The notes: generated from the letters alone by a model not told the origin. A stretch of 64,000 nucleotides of DNA from Actinoplanes subtropicus (GCF_000721705.1 NZ_JOJL01000039.1:147228-211227), one strand, 5' to 3'. Positions 32,204 through 41,826 are shown, counted from the first letter of the stretch. A program made the numbers and translations.

Positions 32204-35200
32204 ATGTCCTGGCTCCTGCGGCGCGAACCGGAGGCGCGCCCCTCGTGGCGGCGCACGGCTCGCTCGCTCGTCCTCGGTTCGTTCATCGCTATGCTGTCCG
32301 CCGGACTGCTCACCGCCCCGGCGCGGGCCGATCAGAGCACCGCCGATGCGATCACCAGCGGTCTCGTGGCGTGGTACAAGCTCGATGAGGCGGCGGGAGC
32401 GGTGGCCACCGACTCCTCCGGCAACGGTAGGAACGGCACGATCAACGGCACCGCGACCTGGTCGGGGGCCGACGGACTGGCGTTCGACGGGTCGAGCACC
32501 TACATCAAAGTCCCGGACAACATCATGTCGGGACTGAACTCGATCTCGGTCTCGTTCGACGTGAACATCGACGCCACCCAATCGACGCCGTACTTCCTCT
32601 ACGGGTTCGGCAACACCACGAGTTGGTACGGCGACGGTTACCTGTTCGCCACCGGCACCAACTTCCGGGCCGGAATCGCGAGCGGGAACTGGTCGACCGA
32701 GCAGAACACGAGTGCCTCGTCGTCCGACGTGCTGGACCGCGCGATCTGGAAGCACGTGACGTACACCCAGACCGGCAACACCGCCACGCTGTACGAGGAC
32801 GGCGTCGCGATCGGAACCAACTCCTCGGTCACCATCACGCCGGGTTCGATCGGCGGCGGGACGACCACGGCTAACTACATCGGCAAGTCGGACTACCCCG
32901 GTGACAACCTGTTCAAGGGCACGATCAAGGACTTCCGGGTCTACGACCGGGCGCTGAGCACGGCCGAGGTGAGCACTTTGGCCGAGCCAGTGGTCACCGC
33001 CGGGCTGGCGGCCGACGCGCAGGCCCTTGATCTTGGGGACGTCTCCGCCCTGATCGCCAACCTGGCACTGCCGTCGACGGGCGCCCACGCCTCGGCCATC
33101 ACCTGGGCGACGAGTGACCCCTCGGTGATCACTGCCGACGGCGTCATCACCCGCCCAGCGGCCGGGGAACCCGACTCGACCGCGACACTCACTGCCACAC
33201 TCACCCGCGGCGGGCAGAGCACTACCCAGTCCTTCCCGGTGACCGTGAAATCGGCGTTCTCCGACGAGGAGGCAGCAGCGGCGGCCGCGGCCTCGATCGC
33301 CGTGCACAACATCGACGACGTGCGCGGCAACCTGACCCTGCCGGCGAGCGGCGACTACGAAACCACGATCACCTGGTCGTCGAGCGACCCGAACGTCATC
33401 GACAGCGCCGGCGTCGTGCACCGGCCGGCGGCCGGTACCGCCAAGGTCACCCTGACCGCCAAGGTAACCGCCGGTGCCGCCTCGGCCACCCGGGACATCA
33501 CCGCCACAGTGCCGGAGCTGCCGCGGGCAAAGGCCAAGACCGGATATCTGTTCAGCTATTTCACCGGCGAGGGCACCGCGAACGGCGAACAGATCTACAA
33601 CGCGGTGAGCAAGGCGAACGACCCGCTGTCCTACCGCGAGGTCGACAACTCCCAGCCGGTGCTCACCTCGACCCTGGGCACCACCGGTCTGCGTGACCCG
33701 TTCATCATCCGTTCCCCGGAGGGCGACAAGTTCTACCAGATCGCCACCGACCTGAAGATCTACGGCAACGGCGACTGGGACGCCGCACAGCGCAGTGGCT
33801 CCAGGTCGATCATGGTGTGGGATTCCACCGACCTGGTGCACTGGACCAACCAGCGACTGGTCAAGATCTCGCCGGACACCGCGGGCAACACCTGGGCGCC
33901 CGAGGCGTACTACGACCCCAGCATCGGTTCCTACGTCGTGTTCTGGGCGTCGAAGCTGTACGACGCGAACGACACCAACCACACCGGTAGCACCTACAAC
34001 CGGATGATGTACGCCACGACCCGTGACTTCTACACCTTCAGCGCGCCGCAGGTGTGGAAGGACCCGGGATACTCGGTGATCGACTCGACCATGATCGAGC
34101 ACAACGGGACCTACTACCGGTTCACCAAGGACGAGCGGAACAACAGCTCCAGCTCGCCGTGCAGCAAATTCATCATCGAGGAGAAGTCGGCCTCGATCCG
34201 CAGCACCGACTACGGCTTCGTCAGCGAGTGCATCGGCTCCGGCGCGATCAGCGCCGGCGAGGGACCGCTGGTGTTCAAGTCGAACACCGAGGACCGGTGG
34301 TATCTGTTCATCGACGAGTACGGCGGTCAGGGTTACGTGCCGTTCACCTCGACCGACCTGGACTCCGGAGTCTGGACGAAGGTCGCCTCTTCCTCCTTGC
34401 CCGCCAGTCCCCGGCACGGCACCGTCCTGCCGATCACCCAGGACGAGTACGACCGCCTGTTGACCGCATACCAACCGAATCTGCTGCCCGCCAGCGTGGA
34501 TCCGGTCTCGGTGACGACGCACGCGGGCACGGCGCCGACCTTGCCCTGGCGAGTCACGGTGCACTACGCCGACGGCTCCTCGGCGAAGACCACCGTCACC
34601 TGGGACGCGGTTCCCGCGTCCGCCTACGCCCAGCCGGGCACGTTCACCGTCTCCGGCACCCTCGACGAGAGCCAGAACGTCAAGGCCACCGCGGTCGTGG
34701 CCGTTCCGGACGAGGGCGCACCACAACTCAGCGCCACGGTAACGCCGGGCACGCCGGCCAGTGGATGGTTCACCGCCCCGGCGCAGGTGGCGGTGACCGC
34801 GACCGACGCGGTCGACGGCCCGGTGGTCCCGCAGGTGCGGGTCACCCGCCTCGGGGAGCCGGCCGGGGCATGGGTCGACCAGACCCAGCCGCTGACGCTC
34901 AGCCTCGACGGCACCTACCTCGTCGAATACACCGCCACCGACAAGCAGGGCAACAACTCCGGAACAAGTGCGCTGACCGTCCGGATCGACACGACGCCGC
35001 CGGTGTCCCAGGCGGTTCTCGACGCGACCGCCCGCACCGTGACTCTGCGGGCGGCCGACGGCGGCTCGGGTGTCGCCCGGATGGAGTACTCGCTGACCAA
35101 CGGGTCGACCTGGCAGGCGTACACCACGCCGCTGAGCCTGGGCCGTGCCGAGAGCGTCGTGCTCTACCGGGCGATGGACGCCGCCGGGAACCTCGAGCCG

Positions 35201-35827
35201 GCCAACAAGGCCGTGTTGCCGGCCGTCGGCGTGGTCCTCGCGAAGACGACGACGAGCGCGTCGCTGGTTGCCGCGAAGGTGCCCTACGGCAGGTCCGCGG
35301 TGGTCAAGGTGAAAGTCGGCGGTGCCCTCGCGCACAAGCCCTCGGGCAGCGTGCGGGTGCTGGCCGGCTCGACCTCGGTCGGATTCGGGCAACTGGTCAA
35401 CGGAAAAATCACGATCCGGTTGAAGAACACCATCGGCGTGGGCGCCACCACCCTGCGGGTCGTCTACTCCGGCGACGACCGGTACGCCGTCTCCTCGGCC
35501 GACGTCGTTCTCAAGGTCGTACCGGCCGCCTCGACGAGCAGGGTTTCGGCCGGCGCCGGCACGGTCCACGTGGGAAAGAAGGTGCATCTGTCCATGAAGG
35601 TGACCAGCGCGACGGGCGCCGCACCGTGCGGCACAGTGCGGATCACCGCCGTCAACGGCACGACCAAGATCGTGCGGACCGTCCGCCTCGGCGCCCGTGG
35701 CACGGCCGTACTCGATCTGGGACCGCTGGCCAAGAAGGGCACCTACAAGATCACGGTGGCGTACCTCGGCTCGGCCACCGTCACCGGGTCAACCAGCCCG
35801 GCCATCAAAGTCAAGGTGGTTCGCTGA
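32204..35827 (+). CDS. Second secreted GH43 glycosidase with LamG and Ig-like repeats
   Basis: This 1207-residue paralogue of the preceding gene has signal peptide (1-43), LamG (about 47-255, nearly identical in layout, KVPDNIMSGL shared), two atrophied bacterial Ig-like units (SALIANLALPSTGAHASAIT; DDVRGNLTLPASGDYETTIT), GH43 catalytic domain from about 445, a Big_4 domain (VSVTTHAGTAPTLPWRVTVH), an OmpL47-like repeat and two terminal Ig-like domains. Catalytic-type residues are in GLRDPFIIRSPEGDKFYQIA, VIDSTMIEHNGTYYRFTKDE and ISAGEGPLVFKSN. Likely an arabinan/arabinoxylan-active arabinofuranosidase; substrate is uncertain. The extra domains suggest wall or polymer anchoring. Confidence 0.92.
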   Translation: MSWLLRREPEARPSWRRTARSLVLGSFIAMLSAGLLTAPARADQSTADAITSGLVAWYKLDEAAGAVATDSSGNGRNGTINGTATWSGADGLAFDGSSTYIKVPDNIMSGLNSISVSFDVNIDATQSTPYFLYGFGNTTSWYGDGYLFATGTNFRAGIASGNWSTEQNTSASSSDVLDRAIWKHVTYTQTGNTATLYEDGVAIGTNSSVTITPGSIGGGTTTANYIGKSDYPGDNLFKGTIKDFRVYDRALSTAEVSTLAEPVVTAGLAADAQALDLGDVSALIANLALPSTGAHASAITWATSDPSVITADGVITRPAAGEPDSTATLTATLTRGGQSTTQSFPVTVKSAFSDEEAAAAAAASIAVHNIDDVRGNLTLPASGDYETTITWSSSDPNVIDSAGVVHRPAAGTAKVTLTAKVTAGAASATRDITATVPELPRAKAKTGYLFSYFTGEGTANGEQIYNAVSKANDPLSYREVDNSQPVLTSTLGTTGLRDPFIIRSPEGDKFYQIATDLKIYGNGDWDAAQRSGSRSIMVWDSTDLVHWTNQRLVKISPDTAGNTWAPEAYYDPSIGSYVVFWASKLYDANDTNHTGSTYNRMMYATTRDFYTFSAPQVWKDPGYSVIDSTMIEHNGTYYRFTKDERNNSSSSPCSKFIIEEKSASIRSTDYGFVSECIGSGAISAGEGPLVFKSNTEDRWYLFIDEYGGQGYVPFTSTDLDSGVWTKVASSSLPASPRHGTVLPITQDEYDRLLTAYQPNLLPASVDPVSVTTHAGTAPTLPWRVTVHYADGSSAKTTVTWDAVPASAYAQPGTFTVSGTLDESQNVKATAVVAVPDEGAPQLSATVTPGTPASGWFTAPAQVAVTATDAVDGPVVPQVRVTRLGEPAGAWVDQTQPLTLSLDGTYLVEYTATDKQGNNSGTSALTVRIDTTPPVSQAVLDATARTVTLRAADGGSGVARMEYSLTNGSTWQAYTTPLSLGRAESVVLYRAMDAAGNLEPANKAVLPAVGVVLAKTTTSASLVAAKVPYGRSAVVKVKVGGALAHKPSGSVRVLAGSTSVGFGQLVNGKITIRLKNTIGVGATTLRVVYSGDDRYAVSSADVVLKVVPAASTSRVSAGAGTVHVGKKVHLSMKVTSATGAAPCGTVRITAVNGTTKIVRTVRLGARGTAVLDLGPLAKKGTYKITVAYLGSATVTGSTSPAIKVKVVR

Positions 35828-35861
35828 CCACCGACCGTACGGCTGCGGCTCCCCGGACTCA

Positions 35862-35877
35862 GGGGGCCGCGGCCCCC
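35862..35877 (+). terminator. Candidate terminator after second GH43 gene
   Basis: The near-perfect GC palindrome GGGGGCCGCGGCCCCC lies 35 bp after the GH43 stop. No U-run follows. Confidence 0.4.
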
Positions 35878-36021
35878 GGTCAGTGGGTCCGCGACCGCGT
35901 AGCTGGCGGTGACGGCCTTGTAGTCGCTGCTAGCGCATGCAACCCCTCGCTTCCGTTCAGGGCAAGACGCTTGTTCACACCCCTCTCCCGTAATCCCTCA
36001 GCCCCGATATGAGGTTCCACC

Positions 36022-37773
36022 ATGCGCAAAATCCTGGCCGGCACCGTCGCCGCGGCTCTCGCTGCGCTCGGTCTGTCGGTCGTGTCGGCCGCACCCGCTC
36101 ACGCGGCCGCGGCCGCGGGTACGTTCAGCGTGCTCAGCTACAACGTCGCCGGCTTGCCGCAGGCAGTCAACAGTGCGTCGACGGAACGGACGTCGGCCAC
36201 CACCGCGATCGGCCGGCGGCTGAGTCCCTACGACATCGTCCACGTGGAGGAGGACTTCAACTACCACGCGGCCCTATACGCCGCCGATTCCCATCCGTAC
36301 CGCACCCCGACCAGTGGCGGCGCCGGCATCGGCAGCGGGCTCAACTCGCTGTCCAACTACCAGTACGACGAGGACGACTTCGAGCGCGTGCACTGGAACT
36401 CGTGCCAGTACGACTCCGGCGACTGCTTGACCCCGAAGGGCTTCACCTTCATGCGTGTCCGGCTGTCCGAGGGGGTGTACGTCGACTTCTACAACTTGCA
36501 CACCAACGCCGGAACGAACGACGGCGACGAGCAGTCCCGGGCCGACAACCTCAGCCAGCTGACCTCCTTCATCCAGAGCCACTCAGCGGGCAACGCCGTG
36601 GTGGTGATGGGTGACACCAACACCCGGTACACCCGGTCCGCGGACACCATCGCCGACTTCGTAGCCAACAACCAGCTCGTCGACTCCTGGGTGCAACTGG
36701 AGCGCGGCGGCGTGGCGCCGGCGAAGGGCAGCGCGACGCTGGGGTGCGACGAGTCGAACATCACCAACACCTGCGAGGTGGTCGACAAGGTGATGTTCCG
36801 CGGCAGCAAGTACATCAACCTCTACGCGACCTACTACAACAACGAGCACTCGAAGTTCCTGGAGGACGGCACCGGCCTGATGTTGTCCGACCACGACCCG
36901 ATCACCGTCAGGTTCGCCTGGTCGACCAACCCGGCGTTCACGTTCAGCGATCAGTACGGCGGTCCGCACGGCGATTACTACAACGACATCGACAGTGTGC
37001 CGGAGGGCGCACAGGCGACGGCCATCTCGCTGCGCGCCGCGGAGCGTGTCGACCAGGTCGGGGTGACGCTTTCCAACGGCACCACGCTCACGCACGGCGG
37101 CACCGGCGGCTCGTACTCGTCGCTCTCTCTCGGTGGTAACGAGTACGTCAAAACCACTTACCTGTGCCAAGCCGAATACAGCGGCCATACCAGAATCTTC
37201 TACGCCAAATTCACCACCAACCTCGGCCGCACCCTGGCCGGCGGCTCCACCACATCGGACTGCGTCACCCGCACCGCGCCGCCCGGCTGGCAGATCGCCG
37301 GCTTCACGGGCCGCTCCGGCGACGAGCTCGACAAGGTCGGCTTCATCTACACCCCGGCGGCCGTCATGCTGGTCAACCGGGCCACCGGCAAGTGCCTGGA
37401 CGTGTCGGACTGGTCCACCGCAGACGCCGCCAACGTCCAGCTCTGGGCCTGTCACGGCGGTGCGAACCAGCGGTGGCGGATCGAGCCGCTGGCCGACGGC
37501 ACCAGCCGGATCATCAACCTCAACAGCGGCAAGGCGCTCGACGTGGCCGACTGCGGCACCGCCGACGGCACCAACATCCAGCAGTACGAGTGGTGGAACA
37601 ACGCCTGCCAGCGGTGGTCCACCACCGAGACGGACAACGGCTGGGTCCGGCTGCTGAACCCGAACAGCGGCAAGGTCGCCGACGTAGCCGACTGCAACGC
37701 AGCGGACGGGACGAACGTCCGATTGTGGACTTGGCTGAACAACAACTGCCAACAGTTCAAACCGACGCTCTGA
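36022..37773 (+). CDS. Secreted endonuclease/exonuclease/phosphatase-fold enzyme with jacalin-like and ricin-B domains
   Basis: This 583-residue exported protein has a signal peptide (to about residue 30) and an EEP (DNase I/sphingomyelinase-like) domain. Catalytic motifs are present: SYNVAGLP, HVEEDFNYH, DFYNLHTNAG, VVMGDTNTRY and LSDHDPITV. A jacalin-like lectin strand set (TFSDQYGGPHGDYYND to GDELDKVGFIY) spans about 310-450, and a CBM13/ricin trefoil (KCLDVSDWSTADAANVQLWA; QQYEWWNNACQRW) ends the protein. Such enzymes hydrolyse phosphodiesters in nucleic acids or lipids; two lectin modules suggest targeting to glycosylated surfaces. It has a good GAGG ribosome site. It is unusual amid pectin-degrading genes. 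Confidence 0.88.
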   Translation: MRKILAGTVAAALAALGLSVVSAAPAHAAAAAGTFSVLSYNVAGLPQAVNSASTERTSATTAIGRRLSPYDIVHVEEDFNYHAALYAADSHPYRTPTSGGAGIGSGLNSLSNYQYDEDDFERVHWNSCQYDSGDCLTPKGFTFMRVRLSEGVYVDFYNLHTNAGTNDGDEQSRADNLSQLTSFIQSHSAGNAVVVMGDTNTRYTRSADTIADFVANNQLVDSWVQLERGGVAPAKGSATLGCDESNITNTCEVVDKVMFRGSKYINLYATYYNNEHSKFLEDGTGLMLSDHDPITVRFAWSTNPAFTFSDQYGGPHGDYYNDIDSVPEGAQATAISLRAAERVDQVGVTLSNGTTLTHGGTGGSYSSLSLGGNEYVKTTYLCQAEYSGHTRIFYAKFTTNLGRTLAGGSTTSDCVTRTAPPGWQIAGFTGRSGDELDKVGFIYTPAAVMLVNRATGKCLDVSDWSTADAANVQLWACHGGANQRWRIEPLADGTSRIINLNSGKALDVADCGTADGTNIQQYEWWNNACQRWSTTETDNGWVRLLNPNSGKVADVADCNAADGTNVRLWTWLNNNCQQFKPTL

Positions 37774-37780
37774 CCGGAGC

Positions 37781-37810
37781 GGCGCCGGCTCCCCCGCGGG
37801 AGCCGACGCC
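37781..37810 (+). terminator. Strong hairpin after EEP-lectin gene
   Basis: GGCGCCGGCTCCC, loop CCGC, GGGAGCCGACGCC (37781-37810), just downstream of the stop, with one mismatch in the stem. It separates this gene from the convergent esterase. Confidence 0.65.
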
Positions 37811-37915
37811 GTCCGCCCGTGCAAACCCATCGGGGCAGGGATCTGCGCCGCCACCGGCGTCTGGCCCGACGGGTGCGGCGCGAAGAACCAGGTCCCAAAG
37901 GGTGGCGGTACGGGG

Positions 37916-38734
37916 TCAGGCCGGCCAGACGATCAGCGAGTCGGCCAGGTTAGTGGTGGTCAGGCGCCGGAAGTCGGCCGCGGGCAGGACGCCCTGGTTG
38001 TGCAGCGGCGTGGCGACCAGCCGGGCCACCTCGATCGCCCCGTGGGCCTTGAAGTGAGTGTCGTCCTGCACACCGCTGGGGTAGTTGGGGCTCTCGCCGG
38101 CGTTGAGGTAGAGGAAACAGGTCTTCGTCCCGGTGGAACCGAGGCTGTTCCACAGCGCCAGGCTGGAGGCCGACAGGTCGACCAGCGGGGTGCCCTTGGC
38201 GGCGGCCAGTTCCCGCATCGCGCCCGGGTAGGCGCCGTGTGACGTCACGGCCCTGCCTAAGCTGTCGAACCGGCGCCGCTCGACCGGCGTGACCAGCACA
38301 GGCTTGGCGCCTTTGGCGCGGGCCCCGTCGACGTACATGCTCAGGTACTGCTTGTAGGTGGTCTCCGGGTCGGTGTGCAGGTCGGTGTCGGTCTTCTCGT
38401 CGTTGTGCCCGAACGAGATGAGCAGGATGTCGCCGCTGGTGATTTTGGCGAGGATCTGGGTGAGCCAGCCCTCGTCGACGTAGCTTTTCGAGCTGCGCCC
38501 GGACTTGGCCATGTCGACCACCGACACCGCGGAGGTCGTGAAGATCGGCAAGGCCTGGCCCCACCCGGCGCGCGGGGCATGTGAGGTGGTGTAGATCGAG
38601 GCCGTCGAGTCGCCGGCCACGTAGATATGCACTGTCGTCGCCGCGTTGGCAAGGTTGGCCCGGCCCACGACGGCTGCGGCACCCACGACTCCGGCGGCGG
38701 TCAGCAGGCTCCGGCGGGTTGAGCGGACGGACAT
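37916..38734 (-). CDS. Rhamnogalacturonan acetylesterase (CE12, SGNH hydrolase)
   Basis: This 272-residue exported enzyme removes acetyl groups from rhamnogalacturonan. Tat-type signal (STRRSLLTAAGVVGAAAV) with cleavage after ANA. SGNH blocks: AGDSTAS with nucleophile Ser, a Gly in block II region (VDMAKSGRSSKSY), SFGHNDEKTD with the Asn, and VQDDTHFKAHGA holding the Asp-His pair. The CE12 layout and length fit YxiM/RgaE-type esterases. The ATG at 38734 has a GGAGGA site 5 bp upstream; longer upstream starts would break the Tat signal. Flanked by a PaaX-type regulator and, further on, a second esterase. Confidence 0.92.
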   Translation of the reverse strand: MSVRSTRRSLLTAAGVVGAAAVVGRANLANAATTVHIYVAGDSTASIYTTSHAPRAGWGQALPIFTTSAVSVVDMAKSGRSSKSYVDEGWLTQILAKITSGDILLISFGHNDEKTDTDLHTDPETTYKQYLSMYVDGARAKGAKPVLVTPVERRRFDSLGRAVTSHGAYPGAMRELAAAKGTPLVDLSASSLALWNSLGSTGTKTCFLYLNAGESPNYPSGVQDDTHFKAHGAIEVARLVATPLHNQGVLPAADFRRLTTTNLADSLIVWPA

Positions 38735-38864
38735 GGTTCCTCCAAGGTGTGACATCGGGCCGGCGCAGCCACTGGCGCTACTGACGAGGGCGTACACAGA
38801 AAGGGACCCGAGCCGGCCGCAAAACGCGGGGGCGCCGGGGAATCGCGGCGCACGCGATCAGCCT

Positions 38865-38884
38865 ACATCGATGTCACTCGATGT
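38865..38884. promoter_or_regulatory. ACATCGATGT palindrome upstream of CE12 gene
   Basis: A perfect 10-bp palindrome ACATCGATGT (38865-38874) is followed by the half-copy TCGATGT (38878-38884). A related ACATCGATTG occurs at 40088, on the other side of the PaaX-type regulator gene, upstream of the CE1-type esterase. Confidence 0.4.
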
Positions 38885-38963
38885 CTGATTCAACTCCGGC
38901 ACCTGAGTGGACTGGGCATCGGCCACCCGCGCACTCTCAACCCGATCTGCGCGCTTGGCGAGG

Positions 38964-39962
38964 TCACCCTGACATAGAAGGCCGGTCGATCCGCTCGGAG
39001 GACGACGTCTGGCGTACGCCGGCGAGGAGATCGGCGACGCGGTGGGCCTCGATGCCGGGTGGCGGGCCGTCGGCGAAGCGCGCCGCGACGACCCTTACGT
39101 GGTCCTGGGTGGCTTCGGCCAAGCCGTCGTAGACGCCAGCGAATACCGTCGCGGCGGGTTCTCGCAGCCAGCCAGCCGGCAGCAGTTCGACCGGGAGTTG
39201 GGGATCGATGAGGGGAAAGCGGCGGTAGGTGTCCATGACCTCGGTGCGGGCGCGGACCGCCTCGACTCCGCGGAGATCCTCGGCGGCTATCCGGGGCAGC
39301 AGGGGGCTCCATCGCCGGACGAAGGCCTCGTACTGTCCGGCAATGGCCTCGGTGCCCCAGGCGTCCAGGGGATCGCGGCCGGCCATCGCGTCCAACTCGA
39401 TCTGCCGGGCGCTGAACGCCGTCACCGTGCCGAGGGTGAGTTGAGCGAGTTGGTCCTTCGCCTTGCGAGTGAGGCCGTGCGGTGAGATCCAGAGACCGTC
39501 GTACAACGGCGCGTATCCCAGCCACCGGAGCTGATCACGCAGCGCTCGGCGTTGCATGTTGCGCTCCTGCGGCAGGGAGAACGCCACGAGCGTCCACCAG
39601 CCGTCCCAGGCCGGCACCTCGATCATCGACGTGACAACCCATCGCCCGCCGACCGACAGGCTGGCGGCGGCCGCCTCGGTCAGCCGGTACAAACTGCGCC
39701 GCCCGTTCCGGCTGCCCTCCAGCACCCCGCGGCGCGCCAGCCGGCTGATGGCAGCCCGGGCGCCGGCGTCACTCACACCGGACTCGGCGAGCAGCGCGAC
39801 GATCGCCGCCGACGGTAGCCAGGCGCGGGTGCGCAGCGTGTAGTCGGCCAGCAAGGTCACCGCCAGGCCCTGCGGCGAACTGCCGGTTTGCCGCCGGGGA
39901 AGGCGCACCGACCCGGCCGCGTCATCGGGGAAGATCTCCTCGATGTCGAAGGGACTTGTCAC
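38964..39962 (-). CDS. PaaX-family transcriptional regulator
   Basis: This 332-residue regulator has an N-terminal winged helix (PQGLAVTLLADYTLRTRAWL; SDAGARAAISRLARRGVLE; NGRRSLYRLTEAA), a central domain (AWDGWWTLVAFSLPQERNMQ; LRWLGYAPLYDGLWISPHGL) and a C-terminal region. This is the PaaX layout known for phenylacetyl-CoA catabolism but also used for other regulons. The GTG at 39962 has a GGAG site. It lies between two plant-cell-wall esterase genes that share ACATCGAT motifs, suggesting that it controls them rather than phenylacetate genes. Confidence 0.86.
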   Translation of the reverse strand: MTSPFDIEEIFPDDAAGSVRLPRRQTGSSPQGLAVTLLADYTLRTRAWLPSAAIVALLAESGVSDAGARAAISRLARRGVLEGSRNGRRSLYRLTEAAAASLSVGGRWVVTSMIEVPAWDGWWTLVAFSLPQERNMQRRALRDQLRWLGYAPLYDGLWISPHGLTRKAKDQLAQLTLGTVTAFSARQIELDAMAGRDPLDAWGTEAIAGQYEAFVRRWSPLLPRIAAEDLRGVEAVRARTEVMDTYRRFPLIDPQLPVELLPAGWLREPAATVFAGVYDGLAEATQDHVRVVAARFADGPPPGIEAHRVADLLAGVRQTSSSERIDRPSMSG

Positions 39963-40415
39963 GCAACGCTCCGGCGGGACTGAAGACGGACACCCGAAGG
40001 GTTCGACCGGCATCGATCATCGCACGGACCGGGAGGCGAGTGCGAAAGGGGACGCCGATAGCGAGCGCCACGGCTCCCTATTGATTAACATCGATTGACA
40101 GTTATCAGTCCGCAGAGCACACTATGTGCCGGACGATGGTTGTGGAGCCGGGCCGCAAAGGTCAGACGCAACGCGCCGGGCCTGCCCGGCGCAGGGTCAC
40201 GTGACATCGAGGGCAATGTCACGCATCCCTGGGGATTCCGCCGGCCCATACCGACGGATCGACCGACGCTCATGCCGGCCGGCGCACCCACGCATAGATC
40301 AGCTGACGCAGCGCGGCCCGCGAGAGCCCCGCGGCGGCCAGCCACGCGCGTCGGCCTTTCACCCCGACACGGCGAGCGCTCCCCATCGCGCCAAGCAACA
40401 AGAGGAGTCAGACGC
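39963..40415. promoter_or_regulatory. Promoter region of the CE1-type esterase
   Basis: No gene in 453 bp. It holds ACATCGATTG (40088-40097) overlapping a TTGACA -35-like hexamer (40095-40100), and an AGAGGAG ribosome site (40401-40407) before the ATG at 40416. Confidence 0.4.
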
Positions 40416-41750
40416 ATGAGAATCAAACGAAAGCTTGTGTACGCCGCGGCCACGTCGCTGGCCGCGATCGGCCTGGCCGTTCCGTTGGCCCAACCCGCGT
40501 TCGCGGCATCGCTCGTCCAGGTGACCGGCTTCGGCAACAACCCGGGCGGCATGGAGATGCACATCTACGTGCCGGACTCCCATCCGGCCAAGCCGGCGAT
40601 CGTGGTGGCCATGCACGGCTGCGGCGGCTCGGGCCCGGGTTTCTATTCGGGCAGCGAGTTCGCCTCGCTGGCCGACCGGTACGGGTTCATCGTCATCTAC
40701 CCGAGCGCGGAGCAGCAAGCCGGCTTCGGCAAATGCTTCGACACCTGGTCCGCCGCCAGCAAGGTGCGCGGCGGCGGCAGCGACCCGGTCTCGATCGTGT
40801 CGATGGTGACCTACGCCGAGCAGCAGTACGGCGGCGACCCGAACCGGGTTTACGCCACCGGCTCGTCGTCGGGCGGGATGATGACCGACGAGATGCTCGC
40901 CCTCTACCCGGACGTCTTCAAGGCCGGGGCGGCGTTCATGGGCGTTCCCTTCGACTGCTTCGCCAACGCGGCCGACTACCCGCCCGGCAGCAGCAAATGC
41001 ACCGGCGGCAGCATGGACCGGACCCCACAGGACTGGGGCAACCGGGTCCGGTCGGCATACCCGGGCTACACCGGCACCCGCCCGCCGATCCAGCTGTGGC
41101 ACGGCACCGCCGACACCCTCGTGCCGTACTCGCTGCTGCAGGAGGACATCGAGCAGTGGACCAACGTGTTCGGGCTGAGCCAGACACCGACGTCCACCGA
41201 CACCCCGGTGTCGAGCTGGAACCGCCGCCGCTTCGCCGACTCCGCCGGCCACGTCGACGTCGAGGCCTACAGCATCCAGGGCGCCGGGCACAGCCTGCCG
41301 GCCAGCGGCATGGCCGCGTACGCGATCGCGTTCTTCGGCCTCAGCGGCGGCACCACCACACCGCCCACGACACCACCCACCACGGCACCGACGACACCGC
41401 CCACGACTGTTCCGACCACGCCGCCGAGTTCGGGCGCGTGCCGGGTCGCCGACACTGTCAGTTCCTGGAACACAGGCCTGACTGAGAGCATCACCATCAC
41501 CAACACCGGCAGCACGGCGGTCAGCGGCTGGTCGCTGGCCTTCACCCTGCCGAGCGGGCAGACCATCACCTCCGGCTGGAACGCCACCTACTCGCCGGCC
41601 TCCGGGGCGGTGACCGCGAAGAACCTCAGCTACAACGCGGCCATCGCACCCAACGCCTCGGTCAGCATCGGCTTCCAGGCCAACCACACCGGCAACACCG
41701 CCAAGCCCACATCTTTCACCCTCAACGGCGCGTCCTGCTCCATCACCTGA
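40416..41750 (+). CDS. Secreted PHB-depolymerase-type esterase (CE1-like) with CBM2
   Basis: This 444-residue enzyme has a signal peptide (to about residue 31), an esterase domain of the PHB depolymerase/CE1 group, a Pro/Thr linker (residues about 305-335) and a C-terminal cellulose-binding CBM2 (CRVADTVSSWNTGLTESITI; SGWSLAFTLPSGQTITSGWN). Triad: Ser in ATGSSSGGMMTDEM, Asp in WHGTADTLVPYS and His in GAGHSLPA. Such proteins are usually acetylxylan or feruloyl esterases; deacetylation of hemicellulose or pectin is inferred from the locus. The ATG is preceded by AGAGGAG. Confidence 0.9.
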   Translation: MRIKRKLVYAAATSLAAIGLAVPLAQPAFAASLVQVTGFGNNPGGMEMHIYVPDSHPAKPAIVVAMHGCGGSGPGFYSGSEFASLADRYGFIVIYPSAEQQAGFGKCFDTWSAASKVRGGGSDPVSIVSMVTYAEQQYGGDPNRVYATGSSSGGMMTDEMLALYPDVFKAGAAFMGVPFDCFANAADYPPGSSKCTGGSMDRTPQDWGNRVRSAYPGYTGTRPPIQLWHGTADTLVPYSLLQEDIEQWTNVFGLSQTPTSTDTPVSSWNRRRFADSAGHVDVEAYSIQGAGHSLPASGMAAYAIAFFGLSGGTTTPPTTPPTTAPTTPPTTVPTTPPSSGACRVADTVSSWNTGLTESITITNTGSTAVSGWSLAFTLPSGQTITSGWNATYSPASGAVTAKNLSYNAAIAPNASVSIGFQANHTGNTAKPTSFTLNGASCSIT

Positions 41751-41795
41751 TCGAGGGTCGGCGCCGGCACGACCCGGAATCCTGACGATCGCCGC

Positions 41796-41826
41796 GGCCG
41801 TCCACGCTCGCTGGGCGCGGACGGCC
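41796..41826 (+). terminator. Candidate terminator after CE1-type esterase
   Basis: GGCCGTCC (41796-41803) pairs with GGACGGCC (41819-41826) around a 15-nt loop, 46 bp after the stop codon. Confidence 0.5.

Noticed and set aside
32090..35587. 1165-residue minus frame within the second GH43 gene
   Set aside because: Same reason: composition is antisense-like and no domain is recognised.
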